From NCBI GenBank assembly GCA_023440825.1, contig JAEXRL010000030.1, positions 186,001 to 250,000 on the forward strand: 64,000 nt of DNA, given 5' to 3'. Below, one piece after another: positions 52,864 to 61,694 of the stretch; position 1 is the first letter of the stretch; every line of letters begins with the position of its first letter. The position numbers were made by a program, and so were the translations under genes. Under the pieces are notes generated by a model. It did not search any database. It saw only the letters and a program-made list of their open reading frames with translations, and had not been told where the DNA came from. Source of the stretch: Pseudomonadota bacterium. GTDB lineage: Bacteria; Pseudomonadota; Gammaproteobacteria; Burkholderiales; Burkholderiaceae_B.

Positions 52864-54117
52864 ATGAAGGTGGTTGTACTAGGCAGTGGCATTATTGGCA
52901 TATCGACTGCATGGTGGTTACGCCAAGCAGGGCATGAGGTCACGGTAGTGGATCGGCGCCCTGGTCCAGCACAAGAAACCTCTCGTGCGAATGGTGGGCA
53001 AATCTCGGTATCTTATGCCGAGCCCTGGGCGAATCCTCAGGCTCCATTGAAAATTCTGAGGTGGATGCTAAATAGCCAGGCTCCGTTGCGATTCATGCCT
53101 CGCTTAAGTTTGCACCAGTGGCAGTGGTGTCTGTATTTCTTGCGCGAGTGCTTGCCTTCCAGGCTAGAGCCCAATATTCGTGCTTTGGTGAGTATGGCCG
53201 AGTACAGCCGGCGTACCCTTAAGCAATTGCGTACCGATTTAGCCATTGACTATCAGCAGCAAGAACGTGGCATTATTACCTTTTATCGTGATGAGGCGGA
53301 GTTTGAGGCCTCGCAGCTCATGTCCAACCTGATGCGTGACTTGGGTGTGGACAGGCGTATTATGTCTACGCCAGAGCTAATCAAATTAGAGCCTGCTTTA
53401 GCCCACGCTGCAGCCCATATTGTTGGGGGGGATTATTCCGCTGACGACGAATCAGGGGATGCTTATGTGTTTAGTCAGGCCTTGGCCAAGCGTGCTGCAG
53501 AGCAAGGCGTTGAATTTTTATTTCAGCACCAAGTCAACCGTTTGATCGCCGAGAACGGGGCTATTCGAGGCGTGGAGCTGATTAATCCGGAAGGCAGGTA
53601 TAGTCGTCAGCACGCAGATGCCTATGTGGTGGCGATGGGCAGTTTTAGCCCCAGTGTGTTGAAACCCTTGGGACTGCCTTGCAGGGTCTACCCGGCTAAA
53701 GGGTATTCTCTGGATTTTACTATTCTTGACAGTCAGGCTGCACCGCAGGTGAGCTTGACCGATAAGCACCATAAAGTGGTGTATTCGCGTCTGGGTAATC
53801 GTTTGCGCATGGCGGGCATGGCTGAACTGGCCTCTTATTCACGCTCTTTAAACGATACGCGTATAACATTTATGCAGCAGCTAGCAGCAGAAATGTTCCC
53901 AAATGCACTAGATTTTGCTAATGTTCAGTATTGGTCGGGACTGCGTCCCGCCACGCCTTCAAATGTTCCTCTGATGGGCCGCACCCGTATCCGTAATTTG
54001 TACCTTAATACGGGGCACGGTACCTTGGGGTGGACCATGGGGGTCGGCTCCGGCCGGGCCCTGGCCGATTTATTATCTGGCCGTCAGCCCGAACCAGAAT
54101 TTCCTTTTTTATCCTAA
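52864..54117 (+). CDS. dadA: D-amino acid dehydrogenase small subunit
   Basis: A 417-residue FAD-dependent enzyme that oxidises D-amino acids (classically D-alanine) to keto acids at the inner membrane. It begins with the dinucleotide fold VVVLGSGIIGISTAWWLRQA. Family blocks are ETSRANGGQISVSYAEPWAN, the SADDESGDAYVFSQALA segment and the C-terminal GLRPATPSNVPLMGRTR with NTGHGTLGWTMGVGSGRALA. Length is close to E. coli DadA (432). The alanine racemase partner dadX is not adjacent. The next gene follows after seven bases. Confidence 0.9.
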   Translation: MKVVVLGSGIIGISTAWWLRQAGHEVTVVDRRPGPAQETSRANGGQISVSYAEPWANPQAPLKILRWMLNSQAPLRFMPRLSLHQWQWCLYFLRECLPSRLEPNIRALVSMAEYSRRTLKQLRTDLAIDYQQQERGIITFYRDEAEFEASQLMSNLMRDLGVDRRIMSTPELIKLEPALAHAAAHIVGGDYSADDESGDAYVFSQALAKRAAEQGVEFLFQHQVNRLIAENGAIRGVELINPEGRYSRQHADAYVVAMGSFSPSVLKPLGLPCRVYPAKGYSLDFTILDSQAAPQVSLTDKHHKVVYSRLGNRLRMAGMAELASYSRSLNDTRITFMQQLAAEMFPNALDFANVQYWSGLRPATPSNVPLMGRTRIRNLYLNTGHGTLGWTMGVGSGRALADLLSGRQPEPEFPFLS

Positions 54118-54124
54118 AGGATTT

Positions 54125-55438
54125 ATGACTACACGTAACGGGTTTCAGGTTAAAGACACTTTTCGTGCCTTAACACTAGTGGCAAGCTGCTCGGCAGTTT
54201 TGTTGTTTTCTTCAACGGCCAGTGCGGCAAGCGATATTTCTGTGTGGACGACCTTAGGGCAGCACAATCAGAAAGAGTTCGAGGCACTGGTAAACAGCTT
54301 TAATCGTAGCCAGAAAGATATCAAAGTGACGGTGCGTGCATTCGCGTCGGACGAAGAGCTGGATATGGTGTTGTCCCAGCAGGCAGCAAATGACTTGCCT
54401 AACCTGGTGCAACTCAGTGAAATGTCGGGGCAGGATGAAATTGTCGATCGCTCGTACATTTTGCCGCTGCATACCTTATTGGGTAAGCAGGGCCTAGGTA
54501 ATGTTTCTTGGTACCTAGCGAATAACCCCTTTATGCGCAACAACCGCGGTCAGTTGCAGGCCTTTCCATTCATGGCCGAAGTGCCTGTGGTGTTTTACAA
54601 CCTGGAGGCCTTTGATAAAGCGGGCTTGCAGGGGCAAGCGCCTAGCCGCAGTTGGAGCGAGCTGCAAGCCCAACTGGTAGAGCTGGCCAATAACGGTTCG
54701 CGCCAATGCCCTATGACCTCGGATCAGCCTGTATCGGTGAATCTTGAAAATTTGGCAGCGGTAAATAATCAGTTGTATGGTTTAACACCGGGTGCTAAAG
54801 GTCAGCCTAACTTTAAGTTTGACGTGATGTATATCCGTCATGTTTCCATGATGGTTAGCTGGGTGAAGTCAGAGTTAATGGTCAAGCCCGAGTTCTTGCC
54901 ACAGTCGCCTCGTCGTTTTGCTGATGGTGAGTGTGCGGTGATGTTTTCAGACTCTGGCCTGTTGGGCGAGTATGCTGCCACCCGTAATTTGAAGTTTGCT
55001 ATTCAAAGTTTGCCGTATTATCCGGAAGTTACCCAAGTACCAGGAAAGCCCTTTGTGACAGGTTCTGGATTATGGGCTACTAAGGGCCATAGTAAAGGCA
55101 GCGATCAGGCAACTACAGCCTTCTTGTCCTGGCTAGCTCAGCCTGAGCAGGCGGCACGCTGGTATCAGTCTACGGGCTATTTGCCGCTAAGCAAAGAAGC
55201 GCTTTCAGCAACCCCGGATGCGTACTACAGCAAGCTGGGCGAGTGGAAAAATATAGTTTCTGCGTATGCATCGGGAAGCTCAGCCACTGCTAAGGGCAGC
55301 TTCCGTAACTACCGTCAGGTACGTGCTGTATTTAATCAGAGTCTGGAAAGTGCACTAGAGGGCAAGCAGCCCGCTGTGACCGCACTGAATACGGCTGCTG
55401 CAGAGGCCAATAGACTCTTGCAGCAAAAGGCGCGTTAA
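54125..55438 (+). CDS. ABC transporter solute-binding protein, type 1 (UgpB-like), orphan
   Basis: A 437-residue periplasmic binding protein. The signal peptide covers about 1-36 (LTLVASCSAVLLFSSTASAA). The mature part has the type 1 extracellular solute-binding fold (ISVWTTLGQHNQKEFEALVN, LPNLVQLSEMSGQDEIVDRS, FPFMAEVPVVFYNLEAFDKA, FVTGSGLWAT). It resembles UgpB, the glycerol-3-phosphate binding protein, but the ligand is not certain. No permease or ATPase genes accompany it. It is probably cotranscribed with dadA and ends before a strong terminator. Confidence 0.82.
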   Translation: MTTRNGFQVKDTFRALTLVASCSAVLLFSSTASAASDISVWTTLGQHNQKEFEALVNSFNRSQKDIKVTVRAFASDEELDMVLSQQAANDLPNLVQLSEMSGQDEIVDRSYILPLHTLLGKQGLGNVSWYLANNPFMRNNRGQLQAFPFMAEVPVVFYNLEAFDKAGLQGQAPSRSWSELQAQLVELANNGSRQCPMTSDQPVSVNLENLAAVNNQLYGLTPGAKGQPNFKFDVMYIRHVSMMVSWVKSELMVKPEFLPQSPRRFADGECAVMFSDSGLLGEYAATRNLKFAIQSLPYYPEVTQVPGKPFVTGSGLWATKGHSKGSDQATTAFLSWLAQPEQAARWYQSTGYLPLSKEALSATPDAYYSKLGEWKNIVSAYASGSSATAKGSFRNYRQVRAVFNQSLESALEGKQPAVTALNTAAAEANRLLQQKAR

Positions 55439-55480
55439 GCCTTAAAGACTAGGCGGACTCGATAAGAGCGCCGCTGACTC

Positions 55481-55528
55481 AACCCTGAGAGTGGAGATAC
55501 TTGATCTCTGCTTTCAGGGTTTTTTTTT
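55481..55528 (+). terminator. Intrinsic terminator of the dadA operon
   Basis: ACCCTGA pairs with TCAGGGT, with an inner GGAGAT/ATCTCT helix, followed by nine T up to 55528. It separates the operon from the AT-rich region before the two-component genes. Confidence 0.9.
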
Positions 55529-55670
55529 GCCTGCATTTATGCCAGGCGTGATGCAAATCTAAGCCTGAGTCAATAGTCAGTGTTTCAGGAGGATGAATAT
55601 TAAATGGAGTTTATTTAGTTTAAGTTATATATTGATGTGTTTAATGTTGATATATCAATTCTTTCAAAAA

Positions 55671-55683
55671 CATTACCAATTGG
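55671..55683 (+). repeat. 13-bp motif, copy 1 (before the response regulator gene)
   Basis: CATTACCAATTGG lies 30 bases before the regulator start, in a strongly AT-rich stretch that also holds the palindrome TTGATATATCAA (55647-55658). The identical 13 bases recur in inverted orientation at 57796-57808. Confidence 0.6.
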
Positions 55684-55713
55684 ATAGTTTTTGATTTTTA
55701 TATTTGGTGTCTT

Positions 55714-56430
55714 ATGTGGAATTGTTTAATTATTGAGGATGATAAAGATAATGCGCGCTATTTGGCAAGTGGTCTTGAAGAGCTCGGGTATTCAGTAGTC
55801 ATTAGTTATGATGGCGTGCATGGTTTGAATAATGCAATGAAAGATATTTGGGATGTCATTATTCTGGATAGAATGCTGCCGAATAATGTGGATGGATTAT
55901 CTATTTTATTTACATTGCGATCGTTGGGGAAGAAAGTTCCAGTTTTAGTTCTAAGCGCTTTATCTGGTGTGGATGATAGAGTGGACGGCTTGCGTGCAGG
56001 AGGCGATGACTATTTAATTAAGCCTTATTCCTTTCAGGAGTTGGCCGCTAGAGTGGATGTGTTAATTAGAAGGAGTGGTGAGAGTGTAGATGTTCAGAAT
56101 GTGCAAGTGGATAATTTAAAATTAAATATAAAGGGGCAAAAAATAGAAAGAGATGGAGTTTGTTTAAAGCTGCAGCCGCGCGAACTGAAGTTGCTAACCT
56201 ATTTAATGATGAGCGCACATAAAGTCGTTACAAGAACGATGCTGCTGGAAGTGATCTGGGGATATAACTTTGATCCACAGTCAAATATTATTGATGTATT
56301 AGTGAGCAGGTTGCGCAGTAAAGTAGACAAACCAGGAATGGTGCCTTTAATACATACCGTACGCGGAAGGGGGTACGTGCTGACCGATAAGGAGGTGGTG
56401 GACGGAGTGGTTTTACGACGCCATGCTTAA
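55714..56430 (+). CDS. OmpR/PhoB family response regulator
   Basis: A 238-residue two-component regulator. The receiver domain (about 1-118) has acidic residues D9/D10, the phosphoacceptor D52 (VIILDRMLPNNVDG) and the conserved lysine in YLIKPYS. The winged-helix DNA-binding domain follows at about 128-228 (LQPRELKLLTYLMM, HTVRGRGYVL). The LDRMLP wording is typical of the CopR/CusR/QseB branch. It overlaps the kinase gene by eight bases. Codon use is visibly AT-richer than in neighbouring operons, which may indicate acquisition. The pilus operon downstream is the likeliest target. Confidence 0.92.
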   Translation: MWNCLIIEDDKDNARYLASGLEELGYSVVISYDGVHGLNNAMKDIWDVIILDRMLPNNVDGLSILFTLRSLGKKVPVLVLSALSGVDDRVDGLRAGGDDYLIKPYSFQELAARVDVLIRRSGESVDVQNVQVDNLKLNIKGQKIERDGVCLKLQPRELKLLTYLMMSAHKVVTRTMLLEVIWGYNFDPQSNIIDVLVSRLRSKVDKPGMVPLIHTVRGRGYVLTDKEVVDGVVLRRHA

Positions 56431-57781
56431 AATATTAAAAAAACTATGGCGATCAACCACATTCAGGCTAACACTGAATTACAGCTTATTGGCCATATTT
56501 ACAGCATTTTTCTTGATTGGTTTTTTTTATATTCAGGTGTTTGGCGCCCTGCGTGACGAGTATGTTCGACAAATTAACTCCACCATGCAAAAACTAGAAA
56601 CTGTGTATGAACATGAAGGCGCTGCACAGGCGGTACGATTAATTAGCTTGTTTTTGTCCGATAGTGTGGATTCAGACCAGGAAATTTATTTATTACTGGA
56701 TCAGGATAAGCGCACTGTGGTGGGTAATGTTTTAGCGGTATTAGAACTAGATAAAGTGGCCGAGGGGGGAGTGCAGAAGGTATGGATAGAGTATGCGCAT
56801 CATACGTCCAAAGGCTATGTTCGAATCAATCGTTTGTCTGGTGGCGAAACCTTGATTGTAGGGCATGAGTTTGGTCGACTGAATGATGTTAATAATTTAA
56901 TTAAACGTGTGATTTTGGCGTCGTTTATTTTGGCCGTTGCACTAGTTTTGCTTGGGTCTTATATATTTATTAATGAATTGAAGTATAGGGTTGGAAGTAT
57001 TCGCTTAATAACGGATAAAGTAGGCAGAGGAGATATATCTAAAAGAATAGAAATTACTGGTGAGGATACATTTAGTTTAATTCACCATGATATTAATATT
57101 ATGCTGGATAAAATTGAAGAGCTGATGAAAGGCGTCAAGCATGTATCGGATACCATAGCTCATAATATAAGAACGCCCTTAACGCGAGTTGTCTGGATAC
57201 TAAGAGATGCGCAAAGTATTCAGAATACTCCTACACAAGTTAGTCATGCCCATGAGTTGGCCATTGCTGAGGTTGAAAGCTTAAGTGTGTTGCTAGGGAA
57301 GTTATTGCAAATATCCGAGATCAAAGCAGGGGTAAAAAGAAAAGAATTTAAATTGCTTTGCTTAGGTGTGGTGGCTAAAGATGTGCTCGATTTATACTCC
57401 CCGATTGCCGACGATAAAGGATTGTTACTAAGCAGTGGTCATATAGAAGAGGTATGGGTATCCGGTGACAGTGATTTGTTGGCGAGTGCTTTGGCGAATC
57501 TCATTGATAATGCCATTAAGTTTGCACGCACCAGTGTGGTGGTAAGCGTGAAGAAAATAGATGCCACTCAAGTGTGCTTCATCGTGGAGGATGATGGTCC
57601 TGGCTTACCTGAGTCAGATTACGACAAAGTAGAAAAGTATTTTTATCGTGCCAATTCTGATGTGGAAGGGTATGGCTTAGGTTTAACGAGTGTGTTTGGC
57701 ATAGTTAGGCTGCATGGTGGCGAGCTAGTATTTGACTACGCCAATGGAAAATTCAAAGTGACTGTTTATTTGCCTGTATAG
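56423..57781 (+). CDS. Sensor histidine kinase
   Basis: A 452-residue inner-membrane kinase. Helices lie at about 12-35 and 166-190, bounding a periplasmic sensor of about 130 residues. HAMP follows (about 190-235), then HisKA with H247 (SDTIAHNIRTPLTR) and the HATPase domain (N box ANLIDNAIKFA, G1 VEDDGPGLP, G2 GYGLGL). The residue after the phosphorylated His is Asn (N248) where most kinases of this group have Asp or Glu. It is coupled to the regulator gene by an eight-base overlap and shares its AT-rich composition. The sensed signal is unknown. Confidence 0.92.
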   Translation: MLKILKKLWRSTTFRLTLNYSLLAIFTAFFLIGFFYIQVFGALRDEYVRQINSTMQKLETVYEHEGAAQAVRLISLFLSDSVDSDQEIYLLLDQDKRTVVGNVLAVLELDKVAEGGVQKVWIEYAHHTSKGYVRINRLSGGETLIVGHEFGRLNDVNNLIKRVILASFILAVALVLLGSYIFINELKYRVGSIRLITDKVGRGDISKRIEITGEDTFSLIHHDINIMLDKIEELMKGVKHVSDTIAHNIRTPLTRVVWILRDAQSIQNTPTQVSHAHELAIAEVESLSVLLGKLLQISEIKAGVKRKEFKLLCLGVVAKDVLDLYSPIADDKGLLLSSGHIEEVWVSGDSDLLASALANLIDNAIKFARTSVVVSVKKIDATQVCFIVEDDGPGLPESDYDKVEKYFYRANSDVEGYGLGLTSVFGIVRLHGGELVFDYANGKFKVTVYLPV

Positions 57782-57795
57782 TGTTTTAATTATTG

Positions 57796-57808
57796 CCAAT
57801 TGGTAATG
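57796..57808 (-). repeat. 13-bp motif, copy 2 (before the pilus operon)
   Basis: CCAATTGGTAATG is the exact reverse complement of 55671-55683. It lies 153 bases before the first pilus gene and just past the kinase stop. Together the copies bracket the two-component genes. Confidence 0.6.
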
Positions 57809-57911
57809 AAGGCGCGAGTGGACTCACACTGTACTGCTGTGTCAGCAGGCTGCACCTGTATTCGTCCGTGCGTATAAGCCGATCTAGTCCGATCGGCGTG
57901 TCTGATCCAAG

Positions 57912-57951
57912 ATAACACCGGCTCCTCTTTTGAGGCCCGGTGTTATTTTTT
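57912..57951 (+). terminator. Strong terminator directly before the pilus operon
   Basis: ATAACACCGG (57912-57921) pairs with CCGGTGTTAT (57937-57946), followed by T to 57951. It ends ten bases before the first pilus ATG. A second hairpin, GCCGATC-N6-GATCGGC (57878-57897), precedes it. It could end the kinase transcript or act as an attenuator for the pilus genes. Confidence 0.85.
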
Positions 57952-57960
57952 GGATTGTTC

Positions 57961-58794
57961 ATGGCTACGCGAATTCTTATCAGTGGCGGCGTGTTACTGA
58001 TCTTTCTTACCGCTTGTGCAGTACCGTCCACGCCTTCCTTGCCGCGTGCCTCTACTGCGTTCGACTTTAACTGGCATTTACGCGGCGAGCGTGCTGTGGG
58101 ACCCATTCAGGTTTTTGATAATGGCCAGCAAACCTGGATACAGTTTTCGCCTGAGCAAAGCCTGCCAGTGGTATTAGCGGTGGATCAGCAAGGTGAGCAA
58201 GCCTTGGAGCTAATCCAACGCGGTCAGTTCCATGTGGTGTTGGGCACGTGGGATAGGTTGGTATTTCGCGATGGCAGCAGGCGGGCTCAAGCGTTTCGCC
58301 AAGGAATGGAGCCTCTGGACTTCTCACTGACGCCTGTGCTCGCAGCAACTACACAGTCTGTGGCAGTGTCTGTACGCGAAACCGCGCCTACCGAAACAAG
58401 CGCACTATCCGAGCCCACGAATATGGCCTTGGTCCTAAATCCAACACCGGACGAGCATCCCGAACAGGCAAGAACCTATGCTCTAGCGTCGGCTGCTACT
58501 CCGTACGCTGTGCAACGCCTAGATCAGACACTACGGCAGGCTTTACAACGTTGGGCCATACAGGCGGGCTGGGTGTTCGAGGCCGAACACTGGTCTGTCG
58601 ATATCGATTATCCCATTAGTGCGGCAGCGCAGTTCGACACAGACTTTCAGCAATCTGTTCAAGCACTGTTGGCCAGCACAGAAATGTCTGAGCATCCACT
58701 GCAGCCGTGTTTTTACACTAACCACGTGTTGCGCGTCATCAATTGGACGCAAGCATGCGATCACAGTGCTCCCTTGACGGGGCAGTCATCATGA
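57961..58794 (+). CDS. TcpQ-domain lipoprotein with VirB9/CagX-like domain
   Basis: A 277-residue outer-membrane lipoprotein candidate (lipobox LTAC, C19). Residues about 35-125 resemble the beta-sandwich N-domain of VirB9/CagX proteins (VGPIQVFDNGQQTWIQFSPE, then LVFRDGSRRAQAFR). After a Pro/Thr-rich linker, about 185-265 form a TcpQ C-terminal domain (TLRQALQRWAIQAGWVFEAE, VLRVIN). TcpQ/PilL proteins stabilise the secretin of type IVb pili. It opens the pilus operon and overlaps the secretin gene by four bases (ATGA). No ribosome site is visible before the ATG because a terminator sits there; an in-frame GTG at 57940 lies inside the hairpin. Confidence 0.78.
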   Translation: MATRILISGGVLLIFLTACAVPSTPSLPRASTAFDFNWHLRGERAVGPIQVFDNGQQTWIQFSPEQSLPVVLAVDQQGEQALELIQRGQFHVVLGTWDRLVFRDGSRRAQAFRQGMEPLDFSLTPVLAATTQSVAVSVRETAPTETSALSEPTNMALVLNPTPDEHPEQARTYALASAATPYAVQRLDQTLRQALQRWAIQAGWVFEAEHWSVDIDYPISAAAQFDTDFQQSVQALLASTEMSEHPLQPCFYTNHVLRVINWTQACDHSAPLTGQSS

Positions 58795-60362
58795 GTCGCC
58801 TTATCACCCTAGTGCTTTGCCTATTTTTAGGAGCCTGTGGTTTTCAGCAGGCCTTTACTCGGCACGAGCAGCAGTCTTTGCAGGGGCAGCGGCAGCTAGA
58901 GGCCGAGCAAACGGCTTTTCAGGAATATATACAGGGTACGGGTCGACGTCGTGCTCTACAGCAAGTACAGCGTCCTTGGGTGGTAGGTAAAGCGGTTGCG
59001 CTTGCCCGCGATGTCTCGCTGCCTGAGGTGCTGCGCTCAAGCGTGCCTTACACCTTAGCGCTGCACGGTACGGATGTAAGCCTAAACGAACTGGCCAAGC
59101 GCATTGCTCAGTTTAGCAATTTGCCTGTGCTCGTTAGGCCCGAGGCCTTATTGCCCGTCACCGAATTTTTACCGCGCTATGCTGGGCGCGCAACCCCCGC
59201 CTTACCTGCTGCGCCACTAGATGGCATCCAGTTACGCGATATCCCTCTGGCACGCATGCTGGATCATATCGCCGCGACCTATGGCGTGTACTGGCGTTAT
59301 CAAAATCAGCGGATTGAGTTCTACCGCACTGAAACGCGTAGTTTTATGGTTCGCACTCTAAGCCAAGAGGCTCAGGCGCAAGCCAGTTTGGGTGTCAGTC
59401 CTAATCAGCAAGACGGGTTTGTGAGTCAATCCAGTACTCAGTTACAAACAGTGCTACAACCCAGCCTGGATGTGATTCAAAAGCGCATAGAGTCGTATTT
59501 AACCGTGTCCGGTTCGGTAGTGGCTGAGGCAGGAGCCGGGAATATGGTGTTGGTAACAGATACGCCCGAGGTATTAGAGCAGGTTGCTGCATATGTGCAG
59601 CGCGAAAATCGTCTAGCAACGCGCCGTGTGCGAATATTATTTGAAGAGCTAACGGTACTGCTGGATGACAGTACTGAGTTGGCTCTGGATTGGGATCTGT
59701 TATTGACCCGTACTGCTTTGTCCTTGCAAGCGAATCCCGGAGTCGGTTCGATGACGACGGGGGCAAACTTGATCAGCAGTCATCATGCTGGCAGTACGGC
59801 CGGTAGTCATGCTGCTATACGTGCTCTGTCTGCCTTGGGGACGGTTGTGCGGCGCCAGTCTACACCTGTCTATACCCTTAATCGTCGGCCAGTTACGCAT
59901 GCTCTACGCACAACTTTTTCTTACGTGGATAAAGTGGAGGCCATGCCAGGGAGTGCCCAGCAGTCCTGGGGGCAGCCAGCGTTTAGCGTCAGTCAGAAAG
60001 AGCAAACCGTGGGCTCGGTGCTGACCCTGCTGCCCGATGTGCAGGACGACGGTCTGGTGTTGCTATCGGTGGCCTACGACAGTACGGTGGCGCAGCCGCT
60101 TAAAAGCTTAAGTTTCGGAGACCGTTCCGCGCCCTTGCAAGTGCAGCAAATTACTATCGACGGTAGCGGTACTGTTCAACAACTGGCCTTGCGCTCAGGG
60201 CAGGTATGGTTAGTATCTGGTTTCGATCGTCATACCGATGAAAGCTCGGCCAGTCGCTTGGGGCCGCAGGCCCCCTTATTGCTGGGCGGTGCCAGAACCC
60301 GTCACGAGCGACGCTGGCGAACAGTGCTCTTGGTTTCCCTTCAGCTTGAAGAGGAGGACTGA
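58791..60362 (+). CDS. pilN: Type IVb pilus secretin PilN
   Basis: A 523-residue lipoprotein secretin (lipobox LGAC, C16) forming the outer-membrane pore for the pilus. An N0/STN-like domain lies at about 95-130 (LHGTDVSLNELAKRIAQFSN), further N-domains at about 145-200, and the secretin C-domain from about 280 (RRVRILFEELTVLLDDSTEL) to the end. The start at 58791 overlaps the previous stop as ATGA and gives a proper lipoprotein signal; the longer frame from 58743 does not. PilN of plasmid R64 is the model. The R64 order would place pilM before pilN, and pilM is missing here. Confidence 0.88.
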   Translation: MSRLITLVLCLFLGACGFQQAFTRHEQQSLQGQRQLEAEQTAFQEYIQGTGRRRALQQVQRPWVVGKAVALARDVSLPEVLRSSVPYTLALHGTDVSLNELAKRIAQFSNLPVLVRPEALLPVTEFLPRYAGRATPALPAAPLDGIQLRDIPLARMLDHIAATYGVYWRYQNQRIEFYRTETRSFMVRTLSQEAQAQASLGVSPNQQDGFVSQSSTQLQTVLQPSLDVIQKRIESYLTVSGSVVAEAGAGNMVLVTDTPEVLEQVAAYVQRENRLATRRVRILFEELTVLLDDSTELALDWDLLLTRTALSLQANPGVGSMTTGANLISSHHAGSTAGSHAAIRALSALGTVVRRQSTPVYTLNRRPVTHALRTTFSYVDKVEAMPGSAQQSWGQPAFSVSQKEQTVGSVLTLLPDVQDDGLVLLSVAYDSTVAQPLKSLSFGDRSAPLQVQQITIDGSGTVQQLALRSGQVWLVSGFDRHTDESSASRLGPQAPLLLGGARTRHERRWRTVLLVSLQLEEED

Positions 60363-60365
60363 GCC

Positions 60366-61694
60366 ATGGGCAAAATTCAGGACACGGCTGTGAAGGGGCA
60401 AGCTAGCCTCGTATTTGGCTTGCAGTGGTTTGCCTTGATACAGGGGCCACGCAGTTCGGCACTTAGCTTGTTATTGCAGCGCAGACGGCCGAAGTATTTA
60501 TGCTTTTCAGGTCATACTTTTTATTCTGTAGGACTGTATCAGCACGTACTACCCAAGCGGACACAGGCGTACTCGGCAGCGCTGTGCTTGGCCCTAAGGT
60601 ATACCGAGGCGAGCACCTTGTTTTTGTTGCCTACTGCGTCAGAGCAATGGTGGGTGCTGGCTTTGCACGAAGGCACCGTGGTGTCTGGCACCGATTGTTT
60701 ATATGCTTGCCGCTCTGAAGCGCTGGCGCATATTGAGCGCTTGCAACTGGCCTATCCTATGGCCCAATGTATTGAGCAGGTGCCTGGCCAGCAAAGTCTA
60801 GAGCAATGGGTATTGCCCATGGTGCAAACGGCTGCCTGTTTGCAGCCGTACAGAAGGCGACCTTACCGTGCGGCAGCCTTCAGCCTATGCCTAGCGGCCT
60901 TAGTGATAGGCTTTTGGCGCTCTACTGAGTCTGTAGCGCCGCCCTCATCGGGCGTCCAAGCTGTACAAGTGCAGCAAGTGTGGAAGGACTTCGAGCAAAA
61001 GCATGCTTTGCATGGTGTTGCCGGGCTGCGCAGCTTGTTGCATTTGCTCGAAGGCTTACCCTTACAGCCTGGGGGGTGGACTTTACAGCAGGCTCATTGC
61101 GAGCCTCACGCCCAACGATGGAGCTGTGCAGTGCAGTACGCCCGATCGGGTGCGACGGCTAATAATCAGAGCCTAGAAAATGCTACGCCACCAGGTGTAG
61201 TACTGCGATTTGACTCCCTGAATGCCGCCACCTTGCTCTGGAGCACAGAGTTACATTCCCAAGTACTGGATGCAGGGTTATTACACCGCAGACGTCGCAA
61301 TGAGCGCGATCTATTTACTCAATTGCAGCGTGTTCAAGCTGCATTTTCACGCTTGTCGGTCTCTCCAGCCCAAATCGTTGCCCCCAATCTGCCGCCTGGC
61401 ATGAGTGCCATGCCTGACGCGCCTGCCTATCTGGCTCGTCGCTGGCATAGCCAAGGGCCTATGCGCTCACATTATGTATTACTGCCCTGGGTAGGAGCAT
61501 TTCGCTGGGAGCAGGCGGCATTGCAGTGGCGCCCCGATGTCGTACCTAATTTGCACAGTAGTGCTTTGACCTTAAGTCTGGAGGGCTCTTTATATGAGTT
61601 GGCTGATGAAACAGTGCATTCACCTCAGTCCCATTTTTCTTACCTTAGGGGTATTCATGAAGCCGCTCTGGGCGACATCGCTGCCCAAGGCTGA
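60366..61694 (+). CDS. pilO: Type IVb pilus protein PilO
   Basis: A 442-residue protein with a cytoplasmic actin-like/bitopic organisation: an N-terminal soluble region (about 1-170), one transmembrane helix (about 172-190, AAAFSLCLAALVIGFW) and a periplasmic part. This matches PilO2 of R64-type pilus systems in size and position, though I identify it mainly by context between pilN and pilP. It probably forms the inner-membrane assembly platform. Its 3' end overlaps pilP by 101 bases. Confidence 0.75.
   Translation: MGKIQDTAVKGQASLVFGLQWFALIQGPRSSALSLLLQRRRPKYLCFSGHTFYSVGLYQHVLPKRTQAYSAALCLALRYTEASTLFLLPTASEQWWVLALHEGTVVSGTDCLYACRSEALAHIERLQLAYPMAQCIEQVPGQQSLEQWVLPMVQTAACLQPYRRRPYRAAAFSLCLAALVIGFWRSTESVAPPSSGVQAVQVQQVWKDFEQKHALHGVAGLRSLLHLLEGLPLQPGGWTLQQAHCEPHAQRWSCAVQYARSGATANNQSLENATPPGVVLRFDSLNAATLLWSTELHSQVLDAGLLHRRRRNERDLFTQLQRVQAAFSRLSVSPAQIVAPNLPPGMSAMPDAPAYLARRWHSQGPMRSHYVLLPWVGAFRWEQAALQWRPDVVPNLHSSALTLSLEGSLYELADETVHSPQSHFSYLRGIHEAALGDIAAQG

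Noticed and set aside
55647..55658. TTGATATATCAA considered as an FNR box
   Set aside because: The half sites are right but the spacer is two bases instead of four, so FNR would not bind it in the normal way.
55671..57808. Two-component genes as an insertion element flanked by terminal inverted repeats
   Set aside because: No transposase and no target-site duplication are visible next to the 13-bp repeats. A regulatory meaning is simpler.
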